Origin: Streptomyces tsukubensis
Lineage (GTDB): Bacteria > Actinomycetota > Actinomycetes > Streptomycetales > Streptomycetaceae
Length of the DNA stretch: 64,000 nucleotides
Direction of reading: 5' to 3'
NCBI RefSeq assembly: GCF_009296025.1
Contig: NZ_CP045178.1
Span: 682,001-746,000 of the forward strand
A model generated the notes under the pieces. That model had not been told where the DNA came from and made no database searches. It saw only the letters and a program-made list of their open reading frames with translations. Made by a program: the position numbers and the translations under genes. How positions within the stretch are numbered: the first letter of the stretch is position 1; each line of letters opens with the position of its first letter. This document shows positions 9,547 through 18,391 of this stretch, one piece after another.

Positions 9547-9621
9547 GTAGGGCCTAACCCTCCTGTCGGCACCGCCCGGTCCGGTCGACGGGACCGGGAA
9601 GCTAGATGCCTTAGCCAATAT

Positions 9622-9634
9622 TTAGCTACGCTAA
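9622..9634. promoter_or_regulatory. inverted repeat in the TetR/YhgE divergent promoter
   Basis: TTAGC-TAC-GCTAA between the two divergent starts (9546 and 9687). Candidate operator half-sites. Confidence 0.4.
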
Positions 9635-9641
9635 CATTAAA

Positions 9642-9671
9642 GTGCAGTAGTGCAAAAATGCAGTACTGCAC
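9642..9671. promoter_or_regulatory. candidate TetR operator
   Basis: A perfect 12-bp palindrome TGCAGTACTGCA at 9659-9670, preceded by a degenerate copy (GTGCAGTAGTGCA, 9642-9654). Both sit in the AT-rich gap next to the TetR start, where autoregulatory operators of this family usually lie. Confidence 0.55.
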
Positions 9672-9686
9672 GGATCTGGCAGGACC

Positions 9687-10388
9687 ATGACCCTCGACAT
9701 CGACGGAGACACGACGAATGGCGCGCAGGCGGGCGGAATCGTGAGCCTCGACGACGCGGGAGGACTGCGGGAGCGCAAGAAGCAGGAGACCCGCAGAGCG
9801 CTGCGGCGCACGGCGGTCCGCCTCTTCATGGAACGCGGCGCCGCGAAGGTCACCGTGCAGGACATCTGCCACGAGGTCGGCATCTCGCCGCGCACCTTCT
9901 TCAACTACTTCGACAGCAAGGACGACGCGGTCTTCGGCGTCGATCATCTGCTGCGGCACCAAGTGGTCACCGGCCTCAGGGCACGCCCCGCCGACGAGCC
10001 GCCACTGCGGGCGCTGATGAACGCGATCGTCTCGGCCGTGCCCGAAGTGCTCGCGGGCGACACGGCATGGGTGGAACGCCTCGAACTCCTGCGGCAACAG
10101 CCGGACCTGATCATGAAGCCCTTGCGCAACAACCGCCGCCTGGAAGAGGCCGTGGCCCTGACCCTCGCGGAGCGGTCAGGCCATTCCGACGCGACGCTCT
10201 ACTGCCGCCTGGCGGCCGGCGCGGGGCTCGCCGCGATGCGCGCGGCCCTCTTCACCTGGGACCCCGCGGGCGGCCCCGCAGGCCTGACGGCCGGCCTGGA
10301 GGAGGCGTTCAACTCCCTCGCGGCGGGGCTTCCCGACCCGGCCGGACAGAGCGCCACCGGGGCCGCGGGGCCACCGGGCGAGCGGTAG
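9687..10388 (+). CDS. TetR-family regulator
   Basis: 233 aa. The helix-turn-helix is at about residues 30-80 (RRTAVRLFMERGAAKVTVQD, ICHEVGISPRTFFNYFDSKD), a canonical TetR N-terminus. The C-terminal ligand/dimer region is not diagnostic. The N-terminal 25 residues before the HTH are acidic and may be partly non-translated: a GTG at 9741 is an alternative start. Divergent from the YhgE/Pip-like gene, which it probably represses. Confidence 0.88.
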   Translation: MTLDIDGDTTNGAQAGGIVSLDDAGGLRERKKQETRRALRRTAVRLFMERGAAKVTVQDICHEVGISPRTFFNYFDSKDDAVFGVDHLLRHQVVTGLRARPADEPPLRALMNAIVSAVPEVLAGDTAWVERLELLRQQPDLIMKPLRNNRRLEEAVALTLAERSGHSDATLYCRLAAGAGLAAMRAALFTWDPAGGPAGLTAGLEEAFNSLAAGLPDPAGQSATGAAGPPGER

Positions 10389-10391
10389 GGA

Positions 10392-10409
10392 CCGGCCCTT
10401 CGGGGCCGG
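10392..10409. terminator. short bidirectional terminator
   Basis: CCGGCCC and GGGCCGG around a TTCG tetraloop, between converging stops at 10388 and 10423. Confidence 0.7.
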
Positions 10410-10422
10410 GGATCGCCGCACC

Positions 10423-11094
10423 TCAGGTGCGGATGCGACGGCCCGTCACTGTCCTCGGGTGGATGACCATCCACGTCCTGCGTCGGGGATCGGGCCACGG
10501 CTTGGAGAAGGCGCTCTTGTCCAGCTCGGTGATCTCGACCACGTCGGTGATCCGACGGGCGCGCCCCACCACGAGCACGTCCCATCCGGAACTCATCGAC
10601 TCGTCGATTCGATCGACCTCGAAGGCCACATCACGGCCCGCGACCCTCGCGAGTTCGGCCTGCTCATCGGCCCTGAAGGCGATCTCGCCGTTGACCACGG
10701 AGTAGTTGACAGGGAGGATCAGCGGCCCGGTCGGGCCGGTCACGCCCACCCGTCCCACGCCGTGGTCGGCGAGACGCTTGCGGCACTCCGCCGGGCTCAG
10801 CGAGGTGAGCTTCGGCGCCGCCGTCGCGCGTCCACGCCCCGCGGGGTACTCCACGGTGGTGCCACGCAGGTCACCGAGGCTGACCCCGAGGGCGGACGCG
10901 AGCCGCAGCAGTACAGCCGTACTGGGCGAGGCGTCCTCCTCCTCGATGTACCGCAGGTAGGCCGGGTCCGCTCCCACCACACGCGCGAGGGCCGCACGGC
11001 TGATCCCCGCGTCGATCCGGCTGTGGGCGATACGGCGGCCCACGTCGTTTCCGGTCCCGCCGGGAGCGGAGAACAGGGAGACGGCAGCAGACAT
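10423..11094 (-). CDS. Xre-type HTH fused to pyridoxamine-5'-phosphate oxidase-like domain
   Basis: 223 aa. The HTH_3 region is at residues 18-75 (GRRIAHSRIDAGISRAALAR; YLRYIEEEDASPS). The PPOX split-barrel flavin-binding-like domain is at about 92-215 (RLADHGVGRVGVTGPTGPLI; LPVNYSVVNGEIAFRA; VAFEVDRID). Family knowledge: such split barrels bind FMN or F420 and reduce or sense small molecules. The fusion suggests a regulator sensing a flavin or redox ligand. Stand-alone gene. Confidence 0.82.
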   Translation of the reverse strand: MSAAVSLFSAPGGTGNDVGRRIAHSRIDAGISRAALARVVGADPAYLRYIEEEDASPSTAVLLRLASALGVSLGDLRGTTVEYPAGRGRATAAPKLTSLSPAECRKRLADHGVGRVGVTGPTGPLILPVNYSVVNGEIAFRADEQAELARVAGRDVAFEVDRIDESMSSGWDVLVVGRARRITDVVEITELDKSAFSKPWPDPRRRTWMVIHPRTVTGRRIRT

Positions 11095-11258
11095 GGCATT
11101 CCTCCTCGGCGACTCAGGTGCCCTTTAATCCACATTAACCACCCTTTTGCCCGGGTACATCACCGAGCCGGGCGGGCGGTGCCGGAAAGGGCTTTCATCG
11201 GCACGTCGACCTGGTCACGGTCGGCACGGCCTACGCCGAACGGCCGACGCCTCGTTCG

Positions 11259-12092
11259 TCAGCCGCCGCCACCGGCCGTGTCGCCCGCGGAGCCGCGGCC
11301 CCCGCCCGCGTCGGCGATGGTGAAGACCGCACCGCCCGGGTCGCGCACCGTGGCCTCCCTGCCGTCCGCGGTCTCCCGGCGCTCGCTGACCACGGCGTCG
11401 CTCGACTCCACCGCCCTCAGCGCGGCCTGAAGGTCCTCGACGGGGAAGTGGACGTGCCAGAGGGGGCGTACGAGCGGATCGGGCGCCGCCTCGACCGCCC
11501 CCGAGTTGATCCTGGCGAGCTGGTGCCCGTCACACCGGACAACCACTTCCTCCTGCTCGTACTGGACGTCGCAGCCGTCCTGCCGGCCCGAGCCCCAGCC
11601 GAGGACCTCGCCGTAGAAGATCGCGGCGTCGAAGGCGTCCCTGGTGCGCAGCCGCAGCCAGGCCTGGATGCTGCGCTCACCGACCCGGCCGGGGATGCCC
11701 GCGTCCTCCCAGAGCCCGAAGACCGCGCCGTCCCTGTCGGCGGCGAGCGCGGCCCGTCCCGAGGGGAGACCGAGGGGCCCGACCGCCACGGTTCCACTGC
11801 GTTCGCGGATCTTGGCGGTGATGGTGTCGATGTCCTCGACGGCGAAGAAGGGAGTCCAGGCCACGGCCACCTGAAGGGTCGAGGCCAGTCCGCCGATGGA
11901 CGCGGCGGGGAGACCGTCCGCCCGGTAGGCGATGACGAAGTCCTCACCCAGTCTGCCCTGCTCGAAGCGCCAGCCCATGACGGCTCCGTAGAACCGCTGG
12001 GCCTCGTCGAGGTCTCTCGTCATCAGGCTGACGCCACAGCGCGTACCCAGCCCCGTGCCCCAGTCCCGCTCTGCCTCGGACCCGTCAGCCAT
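11259..12092 (-). CDS. two-domain VOC (glyoxalase/bleomycin-resistance fold) protein
   Basis: 277 aa from ATG 12092 (MADGSEAERD); the frame is open further upstream and the start is uncertain because the ribosome site is distant. Two tandem VOC modules: the first begins GVSLMTRDLDEAQRFYGAVM, the second AWLRLRTRDAFDAAIFYGEV. In this family paired beta-alpha-beta-beta-beta units form a metal or ligand pocket. Probably a small-molecule binding or detoxification protein. The substrate is unknown. Confidence 0.8.
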   Translation of the reverse strand: MADGSEAERDWGTGLGTRCGVSLMTRDLDEAQRFYGAVMGWRFEQGRLGEDFVIAYRADGLPAASIGGLASTLQVAVAWTPFFAVEDIDTITAKIRERSGTVAVGPLGLPSGRAALAADRDGAVFGLWEDAGIPGRVGERSIQAWLRLRTRDAFDAAIFYGEVLGWGSGRQDGCDVQYEQEEVVVRCDGHQLARINSGAVEAAPDPLVRPLWHVHFPVEDLQAALRAVESSDAVVSERRETADGREATVRDPGGAVFTIADAGGGRGSAGDTAGGGG

Positions 12093-12328
12093 CACGGTGC
12101 GGCCGCCTTCCTCGCCATATCGAACCCCGTCTTCGCCGGTCAGCGCGGCACGACCCCACACGACCGCCTCCATCTTGGGGCCGCCGTGCCCCGTCCGCAT
12201 CCGGGGACATGCCGGGGCGGGGGCCGGATTGCGCCGCCGGTTCACCCCTGCGCGCGGCTGCCCGTAACCGTGCTCGACGTACGAACGTTCACGTCCATGA
12301 CCAGTGACCGCGAAGAACGGAGTGCACC

Positions 12329-12913
12329 ATGGCCAAGCGTCGTCAGCAGAAGGGCCGTCGGCACCGGACGGTCAACCGCACACCGCGCCCGGTGGGCGCA
12401 CCCTCCGGCAGGACCGCCAAGGCGAGCCGTCAGGAGACAGTCCCCGCCGTGACGGGCGGGCGGACCTCGGTGGTACGGGAGGAGCGTACGGTCCCCGAGC
12501 CGGCCGCGGTCTCCGCGGCCGTGCCCGAGGCGCGTGCGACGGCCGTACCCGAAGCGCGTACGAGGAAGGCGGCGACCGCGCCAGGGGCCGCCGCGTCCAC
12601 GGCGTCCGGGGCACCCACCGCACCTGTCCGGGCGGCGACGGGCGCCCCGGCGCCGAAGGACTCCGGAGAGCCCGTCGACGCCGGTCTCTTCGCCCCCGCG
12701 AGCAGCGGCGGCCTCGGCCGTACGGCGGCGAAGACCTGGGACCAGCTCAGGGCCAGCGGCGCGGAGGGGGTCACCCTGGACGATCTCGCGGCGCGCGTGG
12801 GCTACCAGCCCTCCACCGTGGCCAAGCACGTACAGGGCCTCGCCGCCCGTGACCTGGTCCAGCAGCGCGCCGACCGCTGGTACCCCGCGCAGGCGGGCCC
12901 CGCTCTGTCCTGA
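12329..12913 (+). CDS. disordered-tail winged-helix protein
   Basis: 194 aa; ATG preceded by GGAG with six-base spacing. Residues 1-20 are strongly basic (AKRRQQKGRRHR), residues 20-120 are Ala/Pro/Thr-rich low complexity. Residues about 125-190 form a winged helix (TWDQLRASGAEGVTLDDLAA; VGYQPSTVAKHVQGLAARDL), similar to MarR/ArsR-like folds. Probably a DNA-binding protein of a Streptomyces-type family; target unknown. The architecture resembles the protein at 1599-2291. Confidence 0.75.
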   Translation: MAKRRQQKGRRHRTVNRTPRPVGAPSGRTAKASRQETVPAVTGGRTSVVREERTVPEPAAVSAAVPEARATAVPEARTRKAATAPGAAASTASGAPTAPVRAATGAPAPKDSGEPVDAGLFAPASSGGLGRTAAKTWDQLRASGAEGVTLDDLAARVGYQPSTVAKHVQGLAARDLVQQRADRWYPAQAGPALS

Positions 12914-12957
12914 CCGCGGGCCGGCCGGGCGGCGGGACGGGGCTCGGACGGACGTGT

Positions 12958-12990
12958 GCCGCCCGGCTCCGGATGTGGATGCCGGGCGGC
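12958..12990. terminator. bidirectional terminator
   Basis: 10-bp perfect arms (12958-12967 with 12981-12990), 13-base loop, between converging stops at 12913 and 13029. Confidence 0.7.
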
Positions 12991-13028
12991 CACCCCGTCG
13001 AAGACGTGTGTGGGCGGGTACCGCCGTG

Positions 13029-13487
13029 TCAGGCGCCGAAGGAGTCCCGCAGGGCGGTGAGACCGTCGTCGTAGATCCCGCGGAACAGCTCGGCGGCTTC
13101 CTCATCGCTCACCCCGTCGGGAGTGAACGTGCCTGACCATTCGACGGTCGAGGAGTTCTCCCCCGTCTCCCGCACCGTGATGGTCGACAGGTAGCCGGTG
13201 ACGGGGAAGGGCGCCTGTTCGATGGAGTAGCTGTAGCTGCGCCCCTTCTCGTCGAACGAGATGAGGCGTTCCACGATCACGCCGCCGTCGCTGTTGGTGA
13301 GGGTGCGCGTCCTGCCGCCCTCGCCCGGCACGCTGCTCGGGATGTACGGCAGCCAGTCGGGCAGGGCGTCGAAGCCGCCGACAAGCCGCCAGACACGGTC
13401 GGCGGGGGCGGGTATCTCCCGTGCGACAGAGGCGGAGACCGGGGCGGGACGGGGAGTGGGGGCCGGGGTGGGTGCGTCGGTGGTCAT
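13029..13487 (-). CDS. SRPBCC-family protein (polyketide cyclase/START-like)
   Basis: 152 aa. Typical N-terminus of the family (SASVAREIPAPADRVWRLVG) followed by DALPDWLPYIPSS and the curved-sheet pattern; the C-terminal helix includes EEAAELFRGIYDDGLTALRD. Members bind hydrophobic ligands; there is no catalytic signature. Length is normal. A Pro/Ala-rich 20-residue tail precedes the domain, so an internal start is possible. Confidence 0.85.
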   Translation of the reverse strand: MTTDAPTPAPTPRPAPVSASVAREIPAPADRVWRLVGGFDALPDWLPYIPSSVPGEGGRTRTLTNSDGGVIVERLISFDEKGRSYSYSIEQAPFPVTGYLSTITVRETGENSSTVEWSGTFTPDGVSDEEAAELFRGIYDDGLTALRDSFGA

Positions 13488-13587
13488 GGCGGTTCTCCAA
13501 GCGGTACGTACGTGGGGGGGAGCCCGGGGAGAAGACCTGTGGGGCGGGTGAGGCGGACAGGGCTGACGGGACAGATGGGGCGAGTAC

Positions 13588-14598
13588 TCAGGCGCCGGGG
13601 AGCGGGGCCTCGGGGGCGACCAGCTTTTCGTCGCGCAGCGCGGTCCAGAATCCTTCGGGGATCCGCTCGCCGAACGCGGCCACGTCCTCGGCTATCCGGC
13701 TGGGCCGGGTGGCACCGGGGATGACGGCCGCCGTGGCGGGGTGGGCCAGGGAGAACTGGAGCGCCGCGGCCTTGATGCTCACGCCGAACCGTTCCGCGAC
13801 GGCCTTGACGCGCTCCACCCGCTCGATGACCTCGGGCGACGCCTCCTGGTACTCGAAGTGTTTGCCGCCCGCGAGGATGCCCGAGCTGTAGGGGCCGCCG
13901 ACGACGATGTCGACGTCCTGGCGCTCGGCCTCGGGCAGCAGCCGCTCCAGCGCGCGCTTGTGGTCGAGCAGGGTGTAGCGGCCGGCGAGCAGGAAGGCGT
14001 CGGGGCGGGGCTCCTCCAGGTCGAGGGTGAGTTCCAGGGACTCGACGCGGTTGACGCCCACGCCCCAGGCCTTGATGACGCCCTCTTCGCGCAGCCGGGT
14101 CAGCACCCGGAAGGCGCCGGTGCGGGCCGACTCGTAGGCCGCCAGCCACTCGTCGCCGTAGAAGTCCTGGGCGATGTCGTGGACCCAGACGATGTCGAGC
14201 CGGTCGGTACGCAGCCGCTTCAGGCTGTCCTCGATGGAGCGCAGCGTCGCGTCGGCCGAGTAGTCGTTGATCATCTTGTTGGGGCGGCCGTGCTCGAAGA
14301 GTCCGCCCTTCTCGCCGAGGTCGCGGGTGGCGGGGTCCTCCACCTCGTCGAAGATCACCCGGCCGACCTTCGTGCTGAGGACGTAGGCGTCGCGGGGGTG
14401 CCCGGCGAGTACGTCACCGAGACGGATCTCGGCGAGGCCCGCGCCGTAGAACGGGGCGCTGTCGAAGTAGCGGATACCGGCGTCCCACGCGGCTTCCACT
14501 GTCGCGGCGGCCTCCTCCTCGGGGATCGCGCGGAACATGTTGCCGAGCGGGGCGGTGCCGAAGCCGAGGGAGCCCGGGAGCAGGTTGCTGATGGTCAT
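13588..14598 (-). CDS. aldo/keto reductase (D-threo-aldose dehydrogenase-like)
   Basis: 336 aa from ATG 14598. TIM-barrel NADP(H) oxidoreductase. Tetrad motifs are visible: Asp and Tyr in RYFDSAPFYG, Lys in YVLSTKVGRV, His in IVWVHDI. The C-terminal cofactor region is AVIPGATRPSRI. Sequence style resembles the aldose/pyridoxal dehydrogenase branch. A 17-bp hairpin upstream (14650-14689) separates it from the next reductase, so they are not one simple operon. Confidence 0.9.
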   Translation of the reverse strand: MTISNLLPGSLGFGTAPLGNMFRAIPEEEAAATVEAAWDAGIRYFDSAPFYGAGLAEIRLGDVLAGHPRDAYVLSTKVGRVIFDEVEDPATRDLGEKGGLFEHGRPNKMINDYSADATLRSIEDSLKRLRTDRLDIVWVHDIAQDFYGDEWLAAYESARTGAFRVLTRLREEGVIKAWGVGVNRVESLELTLDLEEPRPDAFLLAGRYTLLDHKRALERLLPEAERQDVDIVVGGPYSSGILAGGKHFEYQEASPEVIERVERVKAVAERFGVSIKAAALQFSLAHPATAAVIPGATRPSRIAEDVAAFGERIPEGFWTALRDEKLVAPEAPLPGA

Positions 14599-14649
14599 GG
14601 CGGTGAGTTCCTCACAGTGGGGAGGGAAGGGTGGTGGGGGATGGTGGGG

Positions 14650-14689
14650 CCCGCAGCCCGGCCGGGCCGTCACCCGGCCGGGCTGCGGG
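14650..14689 (-). terminator. terminator between two aldo/keto reductases
   Basis: Perfect 17-bp arms (14650-14666 with 14673-14689), 6-base loop, 30 bases beyond the leftward stop at 14721. Confidence 0.8.
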
Positions 14690-14720
14690 GCTGATGCGGC
14701 GAACGCACCGTGTCAGAGCC

Positions 14721-15545
14721 TCAGTTGAGGGTGTCGGGGTCGGGGCCCGTACGGGTGCCCCGGTCCAGTGCGGAGATGGTGTCGATGTCCTCGTCGGTCA
14801 GGGTGATGTCGAAGACGTCGAGGTTCTCGCGGATGCGCGCGGGGGTGACCGACTTCGGGATCACGATGTTGCCGATGCTGAGGTGCCAGGCGAGCACCAC
14901 CTGGGCCGGGGACTTGCCGTGCCTGGCGGCGATGGCGGTCAGCGCGTCGTCCTTGAGCAGCGCGCCCTGGGCGAGCGGACTCCACGCCTCGGTGGCGATG
15001 CCGTGCGCCTCGTGGAAGGCGCGCGGCTCCCGCTGCTGGAGATAGGGGTGCAGCTCCACCTGGTTGACGGCGGGCACCACGCCCGCCTGCTCCAGGATAC
15101 GCGTGAGGTGGGCGGGCTGGAAGTTGGAGACCCCGATGGCGCGGGCGCGGCCGTCGGACGCCAGCTTCTCCAGCGCGCGCCAGGTGTCGGTGTAGAGGTC
15201 ACGGGCCGGGGTGGGCCAGTGGATCAGGTACAGGTCGACGTGGTCGAGGCCGAGCTTGTCGAGGCTGACGTCGAAGGCGCGCAGCGTGGCGTCGTGGCCC
15301 TGGTCGGCGTTCCACAACTTGGTGGTGATGAACAGCTCTTCGCGGGGGATGTCCGATGCCGCCAGAGCGCGGCCGACACCCTCTTCGTTGCCGTAGACGG
15401 CGGCGGTGTCGATGCTGCGGTAGCCCGCTTCCAGCGCCGCGGTCACCGCGGTGGTGGTCTGCGCGTCCTCGACCTGGAAGACGCCGAAGCCGAGCTGGGG
15501 GATCTCGACGCCGTTGTTGAGCGTGCGGTTCGGTACAGAGGTCAT
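14721..15545 (-). CDS. aldo/keto reductase (2,5-diketo-D-gluconate reductase type)
   Basis: 274 aa. Tetrad motifs: SIDTAAVYGNEEGVG (Asp, Tyr), FITTKLWN (Lys), LYLIHWPTP (His). Cofactor-binding end: GNIVIPKSVTPARIRENLDV. Typical length of the AKR5 group. Reduces small aldehydes or ketones with NADPH; substrate unknown. It follows the MFS gene on the same strand with 147 bases between, so co-transcription is possible. Confidence 0.92.
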   Translation of the reverse strand: MTSVPNRTLNNGVEIPQLGFGVFQVEDAQTTTAVTAALEAGYRSIDTAAVYGNEEGVGRALAASDIPREELFITTKLWNADQGHDATLRAFDVSLDKLGLDHVDLYLIHWPTPARDLYTDTWRALEKLASDGRARAIGVSNFQPAHLTRILEQAGVVPAVNQVELHPYLQQREPRAFHEAHGIATEAWSPLAQGALLKDDALTAIAARHGKSPAQVVLAWHLSIGNIVIPKSVTPARIRENLDVFDITLTDEDIDTISALDRGTRTGPDPDTLN

Positions 15546-15692
15546 GGTGCTCTTCGTTCCTTCTTCGGTTCCGGGCGCGAGCGCCCATTTCTTCGGGGTG
15601 GTGGTTCTTCGGTGACGCTGCCGGTGTGTTCCACGTGGCGCAGGACGCCACCTGGGGGCAGGTGCGATGAGGTGGTGTGCGGGGGGGCGGGG

Positions 15693-16901
15693 TCAGTGCT
15701 CGCTGTCCGCGCCGACCAGGGGCGGAGTGGACGACACCGATGCCTCGGAGACGGGTCCTGGGCGACGTTCGATCACGGAGGAGACGACAGCGAGCAGCAG
15801 GGCCGCGGCGGCGAGGACGGCGCCGACCCAGTTGGGCGCGGTGTAGCCGAACCCAGCAGAGATGACGATCCCGCCGAGCCACGCGGAGAGGGCGTTACCG
15901 AGGTTGAACGCACCGATGTTGACCGCGGAGGCCAGCGTGGGGGCGCCCTTCGCGTGGTCGAGCACCCGCTTCTGGAGCGGGGGCACGGTGGCGAAGCCGA
16001 GCGCGCCGATGAGGGTGACCGTGACGGCGGCGGCGACCTTGTCATGGGCGGTGAGGGTGAACAGCGCGAGGACCACGGCGAGGGCGCCGAGAGCCACGTA
16101 CAGCATCGGCATGAGACGGCGGTCGGCGAACTTTCCGCCGATCAGGTTCCCCGCGACCATGCCCACGCCGAAGAGGACGAGGAGCCAGGTCACGGAGGAC
16201 TCTGCGAAGCCCGCGACATCGGTCATCATCGGTGTGATGTAGGTGATGGCCGCGAAGACGCCACCGAAGCCGAGCACGGTCATCGCCATGGCGAGCAGCA
16301 CCTGGACGTTGCGGAAGGCCAGGAGTTCGTGGCGGAGCCGCACGCCTTCGGGCTTCGGCATGTCGGGCACCAGTTTGGCGATGCCCGCGAGGCCGACGAC
16401 ACCGAGGGCGGCCACCATCCAGAAGGTGATCCGCCAGCCGGCGCTCTGTGCGATGAAGGTGCCGAGCGGCACTCCGACCACGTTGGCCAGCGTCAGCCCC
16501 GTGAACATCATCGAGATGGCTCCGGCCTTCTTCTCCGGGGCGACCAGACCCGCCGCGACCACGGAGCCGATGCCGAAGAACGCACCGTGCGCGAGGGAGG
16601 CGACGACGCGCCCCACCACCATCACACCGAAGACCGGGGCCACGGCGGTGAGCACATTGCCGACGATGAACAGGCCCATGAGCAGCATCAGCATCCGCTT
16701 GCGCGGGATACGGGTGCCGAGTACGGCCAGTACGGGGGCGCCTAGCACGACACCGAGGGCATAGCCGGTGACGAGGAAGCCCGCCGAGGGGATCGAGACG
16801 CCGAAGTCTCCCGCGACCTCGGGCAGCAGGCCCATGACCACGAACTCCGTCGTCCCGATCCCGAAGGCGCCGATCGCCAGCGCCAGTAGCGCGAGGGGCA
16901 T
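15693..16901 (-). CDS. MFS exporter (CmlA/AraJ-like, DHA1)
   Basis: 402 aa from ATG 16901; about twelve helices. N-terminal signature ALAIGAFGIGTTEFVVMGLL and TGYALGVVLGAPVLAVLGTR are typical of drug or arabinose efflux permeases of this branch. Proton-driven export of a small compound, substrate unknown. The upstream gap carries inverted repeats that may be operators, though no regulator gene adjoins it. Confidence 0.9.
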   Translation of the reverse strand: MPLALLALAIGAFGIGTTEFVVMGLLPEVAGDFGVSIPSAGFLVTGYALGVVLGAPVLAVLGTRIPRKRMLMLLMGLFIVGNVLTAVAPVFGVMVVGRVVASLAHGAFFGIGSVVAAGLVAPEKKAGAISMMFTGLTLANVVGVPLGTFIAQSAGWRITFWMVAALGVVGLAGIAKLVPDMPKPEGVRLRHELLAFRNVQVLLAMAMTVLGFGGVFAAITYITPMMTDVAGFAESSVTWLLVLFGVGMVAGNLIGGKFADRRLMPMLYVALGALAVVLALFTLTAHDKVAAAVTVTLIGALGFATVPPLQKRVLDHAKGAPTLASAVNIGAFNLGNALSAWLGGIVISAGFGYTAPNWVGAVLAAAALLLAVVSSVIERRPGPVSEASVSSTPPLVGADSEH

Positions 16902-17023
16902 GGGGAGTCCCTTCCGAGAAGCAGAACCACAGGGGGGTGTGCGCTCCACCGCGTCGCGATGCGAAGATTGCGGCTGCGCTTTACAAGCTAAGACAATACT
17001 TGCACGCGCCGGTTAATTGCAAA

Positions 17024-17039
17024 CGCGCTATATTGCGCG
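17024..17039. promoter_or_regulatory. possible operator upstream of the MFS gene
   Basis: CGCGC-TATATT-GCGCG inverted repeat in the AT-rich block 120 bases ahead of the MFS start. Candidate regulator site only. Confidence 0.35.
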
Positions 17040-17098
17040 GGCTGCACACCGCGTGGGAGCTGTCGCCGCCCCCGCTGACCCGGGAGGAGCACGACGAC

Positions 17099-17132
17099 GG
17101 CCGCACCACGGGGAATACCCGGTGGTGCGGCC
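17099..17132 (-). terminator. hairpin downstream of the chitinase
   Basis: 11-bp perfect outer arms (17099-17109 with 17122-17132) continued inward by three more pairs after one mismatch. It is 230 bases past the chitinase stop, so it is either a late terminator or insulates the MFS promoter. Confidence 0.55.
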
Positions 17133-17362
17133 GCAAGGCAGGGACGGACAGGGCGGCGGTCGAGCGGACACCCTCCGTTACTGGAGTCCGTTCACCCACC
17201 GATGGAGGCCCGTGCGCGGTACGAGCCTCGGCGGGCGCGCCACGCACGGGACACCTCACCCCTACGACGGCGGGCAACGACAGACCGGCCCCGGACCTCC
17301 GCCGAGGCCCGGGACCGGGTACTTGGGTGGGACGCGCCCGCGCGGTCCCCTCGGGGGCGTTC

Positions 17363-18391
17363 TCAGCCCGTGAATCCGGCGAGGATCCTGCTGAACTCCC
17401 AGGGATCCTGGTCGACCCCGGAGCAGGTGTCGTCGTTCGGGTAGGCGCCGGAGCAGGGGCGGTCACGGTTGACGGACCAGAAGGAGAGCCTGGCGAGGTG
17501 GTGTTCCTGCGCGTACCCCTCGATGGCTTCGAAGTTCCCCGTGGTGACCGTCTCGTTGACGTCGGTGATGCCGTTCATCGACGACAGGCCGCTGTGCCGG
17601 TACGCCTCGTCGTCGGAGTAACCGTAGGCGTCCTTCACCCGGTTCTTGAGGCCGTCGGTGGCCTGCTCGGTGAGGTCGGCCATGTTCTGGCCCTCGCCGC
17701 CGAAGTCGAACGGCATGATGGTCCAGCCGTCCACTTCGAGACCCGAGTCGGCCGCCCGGTCGATCATGCTGCCGTCGGGGCCCGACTGGCCGCTCGGGAA
17801 GGTGACGTAGGTGATGATGCCGGGGTTGTCGGCCTTGATCCGCTTGAGTGCGTCGACGGTCTTCTGCTGGGTGGCGCCGTCGTTGTAGGCGTCGCCCTCG
17901 ATGTCGATGTCAATGGCCTTCAGGCCGTAGGCGTCGATGACCTTCTGGTACGCGCCCGCCAGCGCTCCGGCGTCCGCGCACTCCTGCTCCAGTTTGGCGC
18001 CGCTCGCCCCGCCGAAGGACGGGACGATGTCTCCGCCACCCGCTCTCACCTTGTCCACCGTCTGCTGGTCGACCCCGCCGGTGAGTGCCCGGTCACCGTC
18101 CCATCGCGGGTCGCAGCCTCCCGCGTCGAGGACGAAGGCCAGGGTGAACCAGCGGACCCCCGTGGCCCGCATGACCTCCGCCGGGTCCGGCGGGTCGCCC
18201 CAGCCGTTGTAGAGGTAGGGGGCCACCGCGGCGGGGGCGGCGGCGGGCCGCGCGTCCTTCGGGGCGTCACTGGCGTATGCCCCGGTCGCGGTGGTGGCAC
18301 CGGCGGCGAGGGCGGCTGCGCTCACCGCGACCAGGCCGGCGCGCAGGGCGCGGCCTCGGCCCGTGCGGGCACCATGACGTACTGAACCCAT
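17363..18391 (-). CDS. secreted GH18 chitinase
   Basis: 342 aa from ATG 18391 (AAGG seven bases upstream). The signal peptide is about residues 1-39 (LRAGLVAVSAAALAAG). The GH18 barrel follows directly; the catalytic DxxDxDxE-type motif is LKAIDIDIEGD with the acid Glu. Substrate-side motifs are FTLAFVLDAGGCDP and GWTIMPFDFGG. No separate chitin-binding or fibronectin module is present, so this is a minimal single-domain enzyme. Cleaves beta-1,4-GlcNAc polymers outside the cell. I did not find the usual direct-repeat operator of Streptomyces chitinase promoters. Confidence 0.9.
   Translation of the reverse strand: MGSVRHGARTGRGRALRAGLVAVSAAALAAGATTATGAYASDAPKDARPAAAPAAVAPYLYNGWGDPPDPAEVMRATGVRWFTLAFVLDAGGCDPRWDGDRALTGGVDQQTVDKVRAGGGDIVPSFGGASGAKLEQECADAGALAGAYQKVIDAYGLKAIDIDIEGDAYNDGATQQKTVDALKRIKADNPGIITYVTFPSGQSGPDGSMIDRAADSGLEVDGWTIMPFDFGGEGQNMADLTEQATDGLKNRVKDAYGYSDDEAYRHSGLSSMNGITDVNETVTTGNFEAIEGYAQEHHLARLSFWSVNRDRPCSGAYPNDDTCSGVDQDPWEFSRILAGFTG

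Larger units (their letters stand above)
16902..17362. other. MFS promoter region and chitinase 3' region
   Basis: 461 bases. An AT-richer block at 16975-17040 is the likely MFS promoter. Farther right lies the hairpin at 17099-17132. Nothing gene-like remains between 17133 and 17362. Confidence 0.5.

Noticed and set aside
7603..9690. 695-codon + strand frame opposite the YhgE/Pip-like gene
   Set aside because: Low-complexity antisense shadow spanning an obvious intergenic gap.
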